64,000 nt of DNA. Source: Mediterranea sp. An20. Its GTDB lineage: Bacteria > Bacteroidota > Bacteroidia > Bacteroidales > Bacteroidaceae. Shown here piece by piece: positions 32,738 through 41,428 of this stretch (position 1 is the first letter of the stretch; each line of letters starts with the position of its first letter). The translations under genes were made by a program, and so were the position numbers. Where the stretch lies: positions 1 to 64,000 of the forward strand of contig NZ_NFJV01000014.1 in the NCBI RefSeq assembly GCF_002160055.1, read 5' to 3'. Below the pieces are notes generated by a model, which was not told the DNA's origin, ran no database searches, and saw nothing but the letters and a program-made list of their open reading frames with translations.

Positions 32738-33898
32738 ATGAAGAAACAAATAGCCATACTCGGATCCACCGGCTCCATCGGCACCCAGGCGTTGCAGGTC
32801 ATCGAGGAACATCCCGACCTCTACGAAGCCTACGTGCTGACAGCAAACAACCGGGTGGACAGCCTCATCGCTCAGGCACGCAAGTTCATGCCCGAAGCTG
32901 TGGTGATAGCCAACGAATCGAAATACCCCGAACTGAAAGAAGCCTTGGCCGACTTGCCTATCAAGGTCTATGCCGGCGAAGACGCGCTGTGCCAGATTGT
33001 GCAGGAAAACCCCGTCGACATGGTGCTGGCCGCTATGGTGGGATATGCCGGACTGCGCCCCACGATGAATGCCATCCGTGCCCGCAAGCCCATTGCCTTG
33101 GCCAACAAAGAGACGCTGGTTGTGGCCGGAGAACTCATCAACGAACTGGCGCGGGTGAACGGTACTCCCATCCTTCCCGTCGACTCTGAACACTCGGCCA
33201 TCTTCCAATGTTTAGCGGGTGAGGGCAACAATGGCATCGAAAAGATATTGCTTACCGCCTCGGGTGGCCCGTTCCGCACCTTCACACACGAGCAACTGGC
33301 TACCGTCACCAAAGAGCAGGCCCTGCATCACCCCAAATGGGAGATGGGAGCCAAGATAACCATCGACTCCGCCTCGATGATGAACAAGGGCTTTGAGGTG
33401 ATGGAGGCACGCTGGCTCTTCGGTGTGCGCCCGGAACAGATAGAGGTGGTAGTACACCCGCAGGCTGTTATCCACAGCATGGTGCAGTTCGAAGATGGAG
33501 CCATCAAGGCGCAACTGGGAATGCCAGACATGCGCCTGCCCATCCAGTATGCTTTCTCGTTCCCCGAACGTGTGCGGTCGTCTTTCCCCCGGCTTGACTT
33601 CGACACATGTTCGGCGCTCACTTTCGAACGCCCCGACACCACACGCTTCCGCAACTTAGCCTTAGCCTACGAGGCACTGCACCGCGGAGGGAACATGCCC
33701 TGCATTGTCAATGCAGCCAACGAGGTATGTGTCTACGCCTTCCTGACAGACCGCGTGTCTTTCTTAGGCATGAGCGATGTCATCGAGAAGACCATGATGC
33801 GCGTACCGTTCCTTGCCAAGCCCACCTACGAGGACTATGTACAAACGGATGCCGAAGCCCGCCGCGTGGCAGAAGAAATCCTAACTAAAAACAACTGA
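32738..33898 (+). CDS. dxr: 1-deoxy-D-xylulose-5-phosphate reductoisomerase
   Basis: 386 aa from ATG 32738; the frame is open to 32720 but the MKKQIAILGSTGSIG start is the conserved one. Converts DXP to MEP with NADPH, the second step of the MEP isoprenoid pathway. GSTGSIG (9-15) binds NADPH; the DSEHSAIFQCL and SGGPFR motifs carry the metal and substrate ligands; the SASMMNKGFEVMEA segment follows. rseP starts 31 nt downstream. Confidence 0.97.
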   Translation: MKKQIAILGSTGSIGTQALQVIEEHPDLYEAYVLTANNRVDSLIAQARKFMPEAVVIANESKYPELKEALADLPIKVYAGEDALCQIVQENPVDMVLAAMVGYAGLRPTMNAIRARKPIALANKETLVVAGELINELARVNGTPILPVDSEHSAIFQCLAGEGNNGIEKILLTASGGPFRTFTHEQLATVTKEQALHHPKWEMGAKITIDSASMMNKGFEVMEARWLFGVRPEQIEVVVHPQAVIHSMVQFEDGAIKAQLGMPDMRLPIQYAFSFPERVRSSFPRLDFDTCSALTFERPDTTRFRNLALAYEALHRGGNMPCIVNAANEVCVYAFLTDRVSFLGMSDVIEKTMMRVPFLAKPTYEDYVQTDAEARRVAEEILTKNN

Positions 33899-33929
33899 GT
33901 AAAAACAAGAAAACAATCACTAAAGACAA

Positions 33930-35291
33930 ATGGAAACATTCTTAATCCGTGCCCTCCAGCTCATCATGAGTCTTTCGCTCCTGGTGATTATTCACGAGAT
34001 GGGGCACTTTCTCTTTGCCCGGCTGTTCAAGACGCGGGTAGAAAAATTCTGCCTGTTCTTCGACCCCTGGTTCACGCTCTTCAAGTTCAAGCCCAAACGC
34101 AGTGAGACGGAATACGCCGTCGGCTGGCTACCGCTGGGCGGATACGTCAAAATCAGCGGCATGATAGACGAGTCGATGGACACTGAACAGATGAAACAAC
34201 CCGTCAAACCCTGGGAATTCCGTGCCAAGCCTGCGTGGCAACGCCTGCTCATCATGATAGGGGGGGTATTGTTCAACTTCCTGCTGGCCCTGTTCATCTA
34301 CAGCATGATACTCTTCTCGTGGGGCGACACCTACATTCCCGTACAGAAGGCACCGCTGGGCATGGACTTCAACGAGACCATGCACGAAGCCGGATTCCGC
34401 GACGGCGATATTCTGCTCTCTGCCGACGGCAAGCCCTTCGACCGCATGGGAGCCGACCTGCTGATGGGCATTGTCGATGCACGCCAAGTCACCGTCCTGC
34501 GCGACGGACAGGAAGCGTCGGTCTACATTCCCGACGGCATGATGGACCGCCTGCTTGCCGACAGCGTACGCTTTGCCGACTTCCGCATTCCCTTCGTGCT
34601 GGATAGCATCAGTGCCGGCAGCCCCGCCCAACTGGCAGGTCTGCAAGCCGGCGACAGCATCACACACTTAGACGGGCAGCGCATCGCCTATCTGGACTTC
34701 CGCGAGCAGATGGCACAGCGCCACGAACAATACGTTCAGGCTCCTACAGACAGTACCTCCCAAGCCTTGCGCGACATCACCCTGACCTACACGCGCCAGG
34801 GTGTGGAGAACACCGTGGCCCTTCGTGTAGACACAGCCTTCACCATCGGTGTATATGCCGTGGGACAAACCGACCGCCTGCTTCCGGTCGTACACCAGAA
34901 GTACAGTTTCTTCTCATCCTTCCCGGCCGGTGTCACCTTGGGCGTCAATACGCTGAAAGGCTATGTAGGACAAATGAAGTATCTCTTCTCGAAGGAAGGA
35001 GCCAAGCAACTGGGTGGATTCGGCGCCATCGGCAGCATCTTCCCCGCCACGTGGGACTGGCACCAGTTCTGGTACATGACGGCCTTCCTCAGCATCATCC
35101 TGGCCTTTATGAACATCCTGCCCATCCCGGCATTGGACGGCGGGCATGTGCTCTTCCTCATCTACGAGATTGTGGCACGGCGCAAACCCAGCGACAAATT
35201 CATGGAGCGGGCGCAAATGGTGGGCATGTTCCTGCTTTTCGCCTTGCTTATCTGGGCGAACCTGAACGATGTGATACGGTTCTTATTCTGA
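33930..35291 (+). CDS. rseP: RIP metalloprotease RseP (site-2 protease family)
   Basis: 453 aa. Intramembrane zinc protease that clears membrane proteins and cleaves anti-sigma factors. The HEMGH zinc motif is at residues 22-26 in the first membrane span; the third ligand lies in NILPIPALDGGHVLF near the C-terminus. Two PDZ-like regions (about 140-200 and 205-280) sit between, DSISAGSPAQLAGLQAGD being the second. Last gene of the DUF4290-murA-rimM-M23-dxr-rseP run; a palindrome follows. Confidence 0.96.
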   Translation: METFLIRALQLIMSLSLLVIIHEMGHFLFARLFKTRVEKFCLFFDPWFTLFKFKPKRSETEYAVGWLPLGGYVKISGMIDESMDTEQMKQPVKPWEFRAKPAWQRLLIMIGGVLFNFLLALFIYSMILFSWGDTYIPVQKAPLGMDFNETMHEAGFRDGDILLSADGKPFDRMGADLLMGIVDARQVTVLRDGQEASVYIPDGMMDRLLADSVRFADFRIPFVLDSISAGSPAQLAGLQAGDSITHLDGQRIAYLDFREQMAQRHEQYVQAPTDSTSQALRDITLTYTRQGVENTVALRVDTAFTIGVYAVGQTDRLLPVVHQKYSFFSSFPAGVTLGVNTLKGYVGQMKYLFSKEGAKQLGGFGAIGSIFPATWDWHQFWYMTAFLSIILAFMNILPIPALDGGHVLFLIYEIVARRKPSDKFMERAQMVGMFLLFALLIWANLNDVIRFLF

Positions 35292-35309
35292 TTTGACAAA
35301 GGATATAAT

Positions 35310-35386
35310 TCAGGCGCGGACTACGCGGACTTCACGGAAGGATAACAGAAAATAATCCGTGAAAATCGCGTAATCCGCGCCTGAAA
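35310..35386. repeat. GCGGACTACGCG palindromic element (copy 2), probable bidirectional terminator
   Basis: A near-perfect 77-nt hairpin: TTCAGGCGCGGACTACGCG at the left arm, with the complementary right arm ending at 35386, and an inner TCACGGA/TCCGTGA pair. It sits between convergent rseP and nhaA, so it may terminate both. Copy 1 is at 26547-26655. Confidence 0.8.
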
Positions 35387-35391
35387 TTTAT

Positions 35392-36708
35392 CTATTTCTT
35401 CAGCAGCCGGAAGCCGACAATCCCGCCCAGGATAGATGCGGCAAAGATACCCAGTTTGGCCTGCAGCAGCAAGGTATCTTCTGTAAAGGCCAACGTGGAA
35501 ATGAACATCGACATCGTAAAACCGATGGAAGCCAGAAAGCCCAGCCCCACGACACGCCTCATCGTCAGTCCCTCGCCCGGACGGGCCACGCCCAAGCGCG
35601 ACAGCAGCCACGTGGAAAGCACAATGCCCAACGGCTTGCCCAGAAACAGGCCCAGCGCCACACCCAACGCCACATTCGTAGAAAAGACCACCGAACCGTC
35701 AATCCCGGCAAAAGACACACCCGCATTGGCCAAGGCAAAGATAGGCATCACCACAAACGACACAAAAGGATGCATGGCATGCTCCAGCCGCTGCGAGGGA
35801 GGCATGGCATCGCGCGTGTCGTTCCGCATTTGCGCCACTACCTCCAGTTGCTTATGGTCCAACGTTGAGACACCATTGGGTTCCATGCGTGAGAAAGCAC
35901 GCAGATGACGGGCAGCCCGCTTCAGGTAAACAGCCTCGGGCAGACGGGCGTCTGCTGGGATAACGAAGGCAGCCAGCACGGCTGCTATGGTGGCATGAAT
36001 GCCGGACATCAGGAAAGCTACCCATACACCGCCGATACCCAACAGACCGTAGAACAAGACGTTTTTCACCCCCAGTTTGTTGGCTCCCCACATCACCAGC
36101 AGGAAAGCGACGCCGACAATGATATTAAACAAGGAAATCTCCGAGGTATAGAACAAGGCAATGACCACCACCGCGCCCAAATCGTCGACAATGGCCAGCG
36201 TGGTGAGAAATACCTTGGCAGCCAGCGGCACGCGGTCGCCAAGCAGGTAAATGATGGCCAGTGAGAAAGCGATGTCCGTAGCCATCGGGATGCCCCAGCC
36301 ACCTGCCGCACCGGTACCGGCATTCAGCAAGGTATAAATCAAGGCAGGAACCAGCATGCCTGCCACGGCAGCACCGATGGGCAGGATGGTATGGCGTGGG
36401 TCGGACAGTTCACCACCGATAAACTCGCGTTTCAGTTCCAGGCCCACCACAAAGAAGAACATCGACATCAGTCCGTCGTTAATCCAATGATGCAGGGAAT
36501 AATAAAGGTAAGGCTCACCGTTGAAGAAGAAGCCCACTTTGTTTTCGAACAAATGAAAATAATCTTCACTCCAAGGCGAATTAGCCAGTATCATAGCCAC
36601 CACGATGCTGATGCCCAGCACCACACCGGCGGACTTCTCACGGTTGATAAACTGCTGCACGGGCATGACGATGCCGCGCTGAATCTTTCGCTGATATTTC
36701 TTTGCCAT
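35392..36708 (-). CDS. nhaA: Na+/H+ antiporter NhaA
   Basis: 438 aa from ATG 36708; the earlier in-frame ATG at 36756 lies inside rsmF and is unlikely. NhaA expels Na+ in exchange for protons and sets pH/Na tolerance. About 11-12 spans; MATDIAFSLAIIYLLG (with the double-Asp region TDIAF...LAIVDDLGAVVVIALFYT) carries the conserved Asp163/164 equivalents. Stops 6 nt from the palindrome at 35310-35386. Starts 24 nt after the rsmF-type gene on the same strand, so the two could be cotranscribed. Confidence 0.95.
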   Translation of the reverse strand: MAKKYQRKIQRGIVMPVQQFINREKSAGVVLGISIVVAMILANSPWSEDYFHLFENKVGFFFNGEPYLYYSLHHWINDGLMSMFFFVVGLELKREFIGGELSDPRHTILPIGAAVAGMLVPALIYTLLNAGTGAAGGWGIPMATDIAFSLAIIYLLGDRVPLAAKVFLTTLAIVDDLGAVVVIALFYTSEISLFNIIVGVAFLLVMWGANKLGVKNVLFYGLLGIGGVWVAFLMSGIHATIAAVLAAFVIPADARLPEAVYLKRAARHLRAFSRMEPNGVSTLDHKQLEVVAQMRNDTRDAMPPSQRLEHAMHPFVSFVVMPIFALANAGVSFAGIDGSVVFSTNVALGVALGLFLGKPLGIVLSTWLLSRLGVARPGEGLTMRRVVGLGFLASIGFTMSMFISTLAFTEDTLLLQAKLGIFAASILGGIVGFRLLKK

Positions 36709-36731
36709 AATGATTGATAAAGGAAAGAGGG

Positions 36732-38132
36732 TTAAACTTGCATACGTATCCGCCACTCGGCCGGATAAAGGTTATTGGCCCGGTTGCCCACGTTCTTCAC
36801 GAAACCCAAGGGGAGGCCCTGACGGGTGAGGAGCACGAAGCCACGGGGTACACCGGCAGGCAAGACGATGGCCTCGCGCCGCAGGTAGGCAATGGCTTCT
36901 TCGTGCGACAACTCCACACGCGGAAAGGCATCGGGAGACATCGCCGTGCTCATGGCCAAGGCGTGTGCAGGCACCAGGTCGCGCCTTTTCACTTCGCCCA
37001 ACACCACGCCCGCCTGCATCACACGAAGCGAAGCCCGCAACATCTGGCAGAAATCGGCATGGGCACGGGGCACAGCGGCAAGCATCGTACCGGCAGGCAC
37101 CGACTCGAAGGCTTCCTCTCCACCGACCAGCCACGACAAGGCGCAGGAAACAGCTTCGCGCGGCAAAGCCGCCGACGGACGCGCTTGGCGACTCTTCTCC
37201 TTGCGGAATTTGTCGCGGCGTACAGGTGAGGCTTCGGCTTCCTCACCGGGTTTGCGCAGGAGGGCAAGGAAGAAGCCTTCGCCCTTCGTGCGGTGAGGCA
37301 AGAAACGGTAAACGGGAAAGTCTTCGTCTTCCAACAAATTTCCTGTGATGCCCCACGATGCTGGCACATCAGCCACAGACAGCGGCTCGGCTCCCCATTC
37401 GTCGCACATCCAGCGCACTTGCTCTTCGTCTTCTTTTATATTGTAGGTACAGGTGCTGTACACCAGCAAGCCCCCCGGACGCAGACAGGGCCAAATATCG
37501 GCCAGGATGCGACGCTGGCGGCGGGCACAAAGTTCCACGTTCTCCACACTCCACTCCTTTACAGCCACGGGGTCTTTGCGAAACATTCCTTCACCCGAAC
37601 AAGGAGCATCCACCAGCACGAGGTCGAATACGGGCCCCAAGGGCGTGAAGTCTGCCGGATCGTTATGGGTCACCACCACATCAGGATACCCCCATTTAGT
37701 CAGATTCTCGGACAAGATTTGTACCCGGTTGCGCATCACCTCGTTGGCCACCAGCAGACTGCCCACCGGCAGGGAGGCACAGGCCAGGGTGGATTTGCCG
37801 CCGGGTGCAGCGCAGAGGTCCAACATACGCACGGGAGTTTCGCCCACATACTGCCGCAGCACCCGGTCGAGGAACATAGACGAAGCCTCCTGCACATAGT
37901 AAGCTCCCGCGTGCAGCAGGGGGTCGAGGGTGAATACGGGGCGTTGTTTGAGGTAGAAGCCCGACGGGCACCAAGGCACCGGGTCGCCCGCAGGTACCTC
38001 CGCACAAGGTTTACCCGGATTCAGGCGCACGCTTACAGGTGAAGGGGTTTGCAGCGCATCGAACAGATGCCCGGCTTCGGCCTCGCCCAGCAACATGCGG
38101 ACACGCTCCGTAAAAGTTTGAGGAAGATTCAT
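36732..38132 (-). CDS. rsmF: NOL1/NOP2/Sun-type 16S rRNA m5C methyltransferase
   Basis: 466 aa from the ATG at 38132 (MNLPQTFTERVRMLLG); the longer frame to 38246 overlaps intergenic repeats. The N-terminal half is the RsmF/YebU methyltransferase: AAPGGKST for SAM binding, DAPCSGEGMFR and YSTCTYN with the two catalytic cysteines. The C-terminal region (about 300-466) is a PUA-like RNA-binding part. It makes 5-methylcytosine in 16S rRNA (C1407 type). Upstream gap carries 22-nt repeats. Confidence 0.88.
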   Translation of the reverse strand: MNLPQTFTERVRMLLGEAEAGHLFDALQTPSPVSVRLNPGKPCAEVPAGDPVPWCPSGFYLKQRPVFTLDPLLHAGAYYVQEASSMFLDRVLRQYVGETPVRMLDLCAAPGGKSTLACASLPVGSLLVANEVMRNRVQILSENLTKWGYPDVVVTHNDPADFTPLGPVFDLVLVDAPCSGEGMFRKDPVAVKEWSVENVELCARRQRRILADIWPCLRPGGLLVYSTCTYNIKEDEEQVRWMCDEWGAEPLSVADVPASWGITGNLLEDEDFPVYRFLPHRTKGEGFFLALLRKPGEEAEASPVRRDKFRKEKSRQARPSAALPREAVSCALSWLVGGEEAFESVPAGTMLAAVPRAHADFCQMLRASLRVMQAGVVLGEVKRRDLVPAHALAMSTAMSPDAFPRVELSHEEAIAYLRREAIVLPAGVPRGFVLLTRQGLPLGFVKNVGNRANNLYPAEWRIRMQV

Positions 38133-38236
38133 ACTTATCTGCTTTTGATGGTACAAATATAGGGGATGATTTTCAATTTTGCAACATACGCCTCCCGCCG
38201 GTCCGGCAAGCAGGGGACAGCCAAAGGACGAATGGC

Positions 38237-38324
38237 TTGGAAGCAAACGGCAAATAGATTGGAAGCAAACAGCAAATAGGTTTCAAGCAGGGTGCTAATA
38301 TATAAGAAGCAAATAGGCTAATAC
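38237..38324 (-). repeat. 22-nt tandem repeat, 4 units (family A-like, locus 2)
   Basis: Units at 38237-38258, 38259-38280, 38281-38302 and 38303-38324; the first two differ at two positions and read TTGGAAGCAAAC on the plus strand. On the minus strand the TTTGCTTCCAA core resembles the TTGCTTGGAA core of the repeats at 50109-50174. That reading points at the rsmF start, about 105-190 bp away. Confidence 0.7.
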
Positions 38325-38474
38325 TGTGCAAGATACGAAGGCTGGTACGAGGGGAACGAGGCAGGGAAGAGCAGACGGGGCTCTTTTTTTTCAAGAAAAT
38401 ATCGTTCCTTTGCAACCAGAAAGCCTTGAACTCCGTCTAACACACAAAGAAACCTCAAAAAAACAAATAGCATT

Positions 38475-39188
38475 ATGAAGACTTTCATTTTCTCTCTTAT
38501 TGCCGCGGCAGCCCTCTGTATGCCGGTACAAGCCAAAGAACGGACCGTAACCGAACGCGACAGCTTGGGCAACACCAAGCGCATCATCGAACTGCTGGAC
38601 ACCGTGCGCGACGGACAGGCCGTGACCGACACGCTGAGCATCACGACTTATGACAACCCGACCCAGCACAAGTATTCCGTATCCTATGATGCGGACGATT
38701 TCTTCCATATCGGCAAAGAAGACGTTGAGAAGTGGGCAGACAGCGCCACGACTTCTGCCATGCTTGTAGCACTCGGACTGTTTCTCTTCTTCATCACACC
38801 CGTGGTGCTCATCATCCTCATCTTCTACTTCCGCAACAAGAACCGCCGACAGCGCAACCTGCTCATGCAACAGGCTTTGGCCAGCGGACAGCAGTTGCCG
38901 AAGGAAGTGTTCAAGGACGTGGCTCCGCTGGACTACCGCACCAAAGGCATCAAGAACATGGCTCTGGGCATAGGACTTTTCATCTTCCTGCTGATGTGTC
39001 TACGCTCACTGTCCTTCGCCTGCATCGGTCTGCTCATCTTCTGCATCGGCGCCGGACAACTGGCCATCCACTACACCACCCCCAAGCGTGACAATCCCTA
39101 TGCTCGCCCGACGGACAAGCAACCTCACAACGAAAAGCCAGCAACAGACAACTCCACAGCAGCTAACGACCCGACAGGACAAGCATGA
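38475..39188 (+). CDS. Secreted/membrane protein, DUF6249-like, in sigma cassette
   Basis: 237 aa. A signal peptide (MKTFIFSLIAAAALCMPVQA) is followed by an extracytoplasmic part (about 20-95), a strong span (about 97-122), a basic cytoplasmic loop with RNLLMQQALASGQQLPKEVF, two more spans (about 160-200) and a charged tail. The loop-plus-two-spans arrangement fits DUF6249. The last 4 nt overlap the sigma-factor gene, which suggests it helps control or sense for that sigma factor; no direct evidence. Confidence 0.75.
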   Translation: MKTFIFSLIAAAALCMPVQAKERTVTERDSLGNTKRIIELLDTVRDGQAVTDTLSITTYDNPTQHKYSVSYDADDFFHIGKEDVEKWADSATTSAMLVALGLFLFFITPVVLIILIFYFRNKNRRQRNLLMQQALASGQQLPKEVFKDVAPLDYRTKGIKNMALGIGLFIFLLMCLRSLSFACIGLLIFCIGAGQLAIHYTTPKRDNPYARPTDKQPHNEKPATDNSTAANDPTGQA

Positions 39189-39733
39189 AACGCTTAGACG
39201 ACATAGCGCTGGTTACGCAGGTGGCGGTGCTACACAACACCGCTGCCTTCGACAAACTGGTCAGGAAATACCAGTCGCCCGTGCGGCGGTTCTTCCTGAA
39301 CCAGACCTGCGGCGACGCCGACCTCAGTGACGATCTGGCACAGGAAACGTTCATCAAGGCCTACACCTGCATCGCCTCTTTCAAGGGACTGGCCAATTTC
39401 TCTACCTGGCTCTACCGTATTGCATATAACGTATTTTATGATTATATTCGCAACCGAAAAGAGACAGATGCGTTGGACACACGCCAAGTGGATGCACAAT
39501 GCCACACCCACCAGCGGGACATCGGGCTGGAGATGGACCTCTACCGCGCCCTCGCCATGCTCAAAGAGATTGAACGCACCTGCATCAACCTCTTCTACAT
39601 GGAAGACCTGAGCATCGACAAGATAGCAGACATCACAGGATGCCCCGCCGGCACGGTGAAAAGCCACCTGTCGCGGGCTAAACAAAAACTGGCAACCTAT
39701 TTAAAAGAAAACGGTTATGACGGAAAACGATGA
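39185..39733 (+). CDS. ECF-type RNA polymerase sigma factor
   Basis: 182 aa. Region 2 (about 20-90: FDKLVRKYQSPVRRFF...DLAQETFIKAY...FSTWLYRIAYNVFYDYIR) and region 4 (about 125-175: LSIDKIADITGCPAGTVKSHLSRAKQKL) are present and regions 1.1 and 3 are absent, the ECF layout. It overlaps the upstream membrane gene by 4 nt and the following 109-aa membrane protein by 17 nt. The target promoters are unknown. Confidence 0.93.
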   Translation: MKRLDDIALVTQVAVLHNTAAFDKLVRKYQSPVRRFFLNQTCGDADLSDDLAQETFIKAYTCIASFKGLANFSTWLYRIAYNVFYDYIRNRKETDALDTRQVDAQCHTHQRDIGLEMDLYRALAMLKEIERTCINLFYMEDLSIDKIADITGCPAGTVKSHLSRAKQKLATYLKENGYDGKR

Positions 39734-40046
39734 CAGACTGATAGAACAGTTTCTCGCCCCGGGACGCCGGGAGATAGCAGACAACGGATTCACCCGCCGC
39801 GTGCTGAACCGCCTGCCCGACCGCCGTGAACGGTTGGCACGGCTGTGGACATTTACGGGCTTTACACTCGCCTTGGTGCTCTTTATCGCCCTCGACGGAA
39901 TAGAACTGATTTGGAACTCCTTGCGCGAAACGCTTACCACTGCCGTAGAACAGAGCATGGCCACCAACATCGACCCCAAATCGCTGGTCATTGCCGGCGT
40001 GGTACTCCTGTTCTTGGCGTATAAGAAAATAGCCTCTTTGGCATGA
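39717..40046 (+). CDS. Small membrane protein, candidate anti-sigma factor (DUF5056-like)
   Basis: 109 aa. The N-terminal 35 residues (ENDDRLIEQFLAPGRREIADNGFTRRVLNRL) look like the short helical region of anti-sigma factors; two membrane spans follow (about 44-62 and 88-105). It overlaps the sigma gene by 17 nt, the typical coupling of a sigma/anti-sigma pair. No zinc-binding HxxxCxxC motif is present. The call rests on context. Confidence 0.65.
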   Translation: MTENDDRLIEQFLAPGRREIADNGFTRRVLNRLPDRRERLARLWTFTGFTLALVLFIALDGIELIWNSLRETLTTAVEQSMATNIDPKSLVIAGVVLLFLAYKKIASLA

Positions 40047-40095
40047 ACTGTCTTAAAATAACTTAAGGAGCGGACTAACTCTTCGGGCTTTGGCG

Positions 40096-40103
40096 TACCT
40101 TTG
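40096..40103 (+). promoter_or_regulatory. -7 element for the phospholipase D gene
   Basis: TACCTTTG, 34 nt before the TTG start. No -33 TTTG at normal spacing. Confidence 0.5.
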
Positions 40104-40136
40104 CGCCCACAGAAAACCCCATAAGATAAGAGAGTT

Positions 40137-41369
40137 TTGAAGCACACCTTATTTATTATATTGCTGGCGGTCTTACTTCCGCTTGTCTCTGCCTATACGC
40201 AGACATCAAGCGACACACTGATGATGGACTATCTGCGTGGGCAGGGTATCCCTGTGACGGGCAACAACCGCGTCAAACTGCTCCCTACAGGACGCGCCAA
40301 GTTTGCCGACCTCTTCGATGCCATCCGTCAGGCACGCCATCACGTACATCTGGAGTATTTCAACTTCCGCAACGACTCCATTGCCAACGCATTGTTCGAC
40401 CTGTTGGCGCAAAAAGTAAAGGAAGGTGTGGAAGTACGTGCTCTGTTCGATGCTTTCGGCAACTGGTCGAACAACAAACCGCTGCGCGAAAAGCATATCC
40501 AAGCCATCCGGGCCCGAGGCATAGAACTGGTAAAATTCGACCCCATCACCTTTCCCTACGTCAACCACGCCCTGCACCGCGACCACCGGAAAATTGTTGT
40601 CATCGACGGAAAGACGGGCTATACGGGTGGCATGAACGTAGCCGACTACTACCTGACCGGCTTGCCCAAGATAGGACAATGGCACGACATGCACGTGCGT
40701 ATTGATGGCGATGCCGTGCGATACCTGCAAGGCATTTTCCTGACCACGTGGAACCGGGAGACAGGCCAGCACGTGGGAGGACCCGAATATTTTGCCGACA
40801 TCGACATTCCCCGACAAGAAGCAGAAGAAGTAGCCATCGTAGACCGGGTGCCCCGCGAAACGCCCCGTTCCATCAGTCATGCCTACACCGCCGCCATCGA
40901 CAGTGCGCGTCACACTGTACGCATCATCAATCCCTATTTCGTACCTACCCAATCCATCCGCACCGCCCTGAAGCAAGCATTGAAACGAGGCGTAAAGGTG
41001 GAAATCATGATTCCCAGTGTCAGTGATGTGCCCTTTACTCCCGAAGCCGCACTCTATTACGTACATAAGTTGATGAAGCGCGGCGCACGCATCTACCTCT
41101 TCAACGGAGGCTTCCACCATGCCAAAGTGATGACCGTAGACGACAGCTACTGCACCGTAGGCACTGCCAACCTGAACAGCCGCAGCCTGCGCTACGACTA
41201 CGAGACCAATGCTTTTATCTTTGCCCCGCGCACCACCGCTGCCCTCAACCGGCTCTTCGACCACAACCGCGAGAACAGCACGCTGCTTACGCCGGAGGTG
41301 TGGAAACAACGCTCGGGATGGAAGAAGTTCGTGGGGTGGTTCGCCCACTTGTTTACGCCCGTACTCTGA
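40137..41369 (+). CDS. Secreted phospholipase D / cardiolipin synthase-like protein
   Basis: 410 aa from TTG 40137, the only start that gives the signal peptide KHTLFIILLAVLLPLVSA; a TAA stop lies 5 codons upstream, so no ATG is possible. Two HKD motifs: His150-Lys152-Asp157 (HRKIVVIDG) and His328-Lys330-Asp335 (HAKVMTVDD), each followed by the G-x-NLNSRS or GGMN region. It lacks the two N-terminal spans of ClsA. The signal peptide suggests a periplasmic or secreted transphosphatidylase/phospholipase. Probably monocistronic. Confidence 0.88.
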   Translation: MKHTLFIILLAVLLPLVSAYTQTSSDTLMMDYLRGQGIPVTGNNRVKLLPTGRAKFADLFDAIRQARHHVHLEYFNFRNDSIANALFDLLAQKVKEGVEVRALFDAFGNWSNNKPLREKHIQAIRARGIELVKFDPITFPYVNHALHRDHRKIVVIDGKTGYTGGMNVADYYLTGLPKIGQWHDMHVRIDGDAVRYLQGIFLTTWNRETGQHVGGPEYFADIDIPRQEAEEVAIVDRVPRETPRSISHAYTAAIDSARHTVRIINPYFVPTQSIRTALKQALKRGVKVEIMIPSVSDVPFTPEAALYYVHKLMKRGARIYLFNGGFHHAKVMTVDDSYCTVGTANLNSRSLRYDYETNAFIFAPRTTAALNRLFDHNRENSTLLTPEVWKQRSGWKKFVGWFAHLFTPVL

Positions 41370-41372
41370 GGA

Positions 41373-41404
41373 TTTGTAAGATTGAAAGGAAAAGCGTACC
41401 TTTG
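41373..41404 (+). promoter_or_regulatory. Promoter for secreted protein-thyA-folA
   Basis: TTTG (41373-41376), 20-nt spacer, TACCTTTG (41397-41404): full consensus match, 24 nt before the ATG at 41429. Confidence 0.8.
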
Positions 41405-41428
41405 TCCCAACAACTTAAGTCAGAAGAT

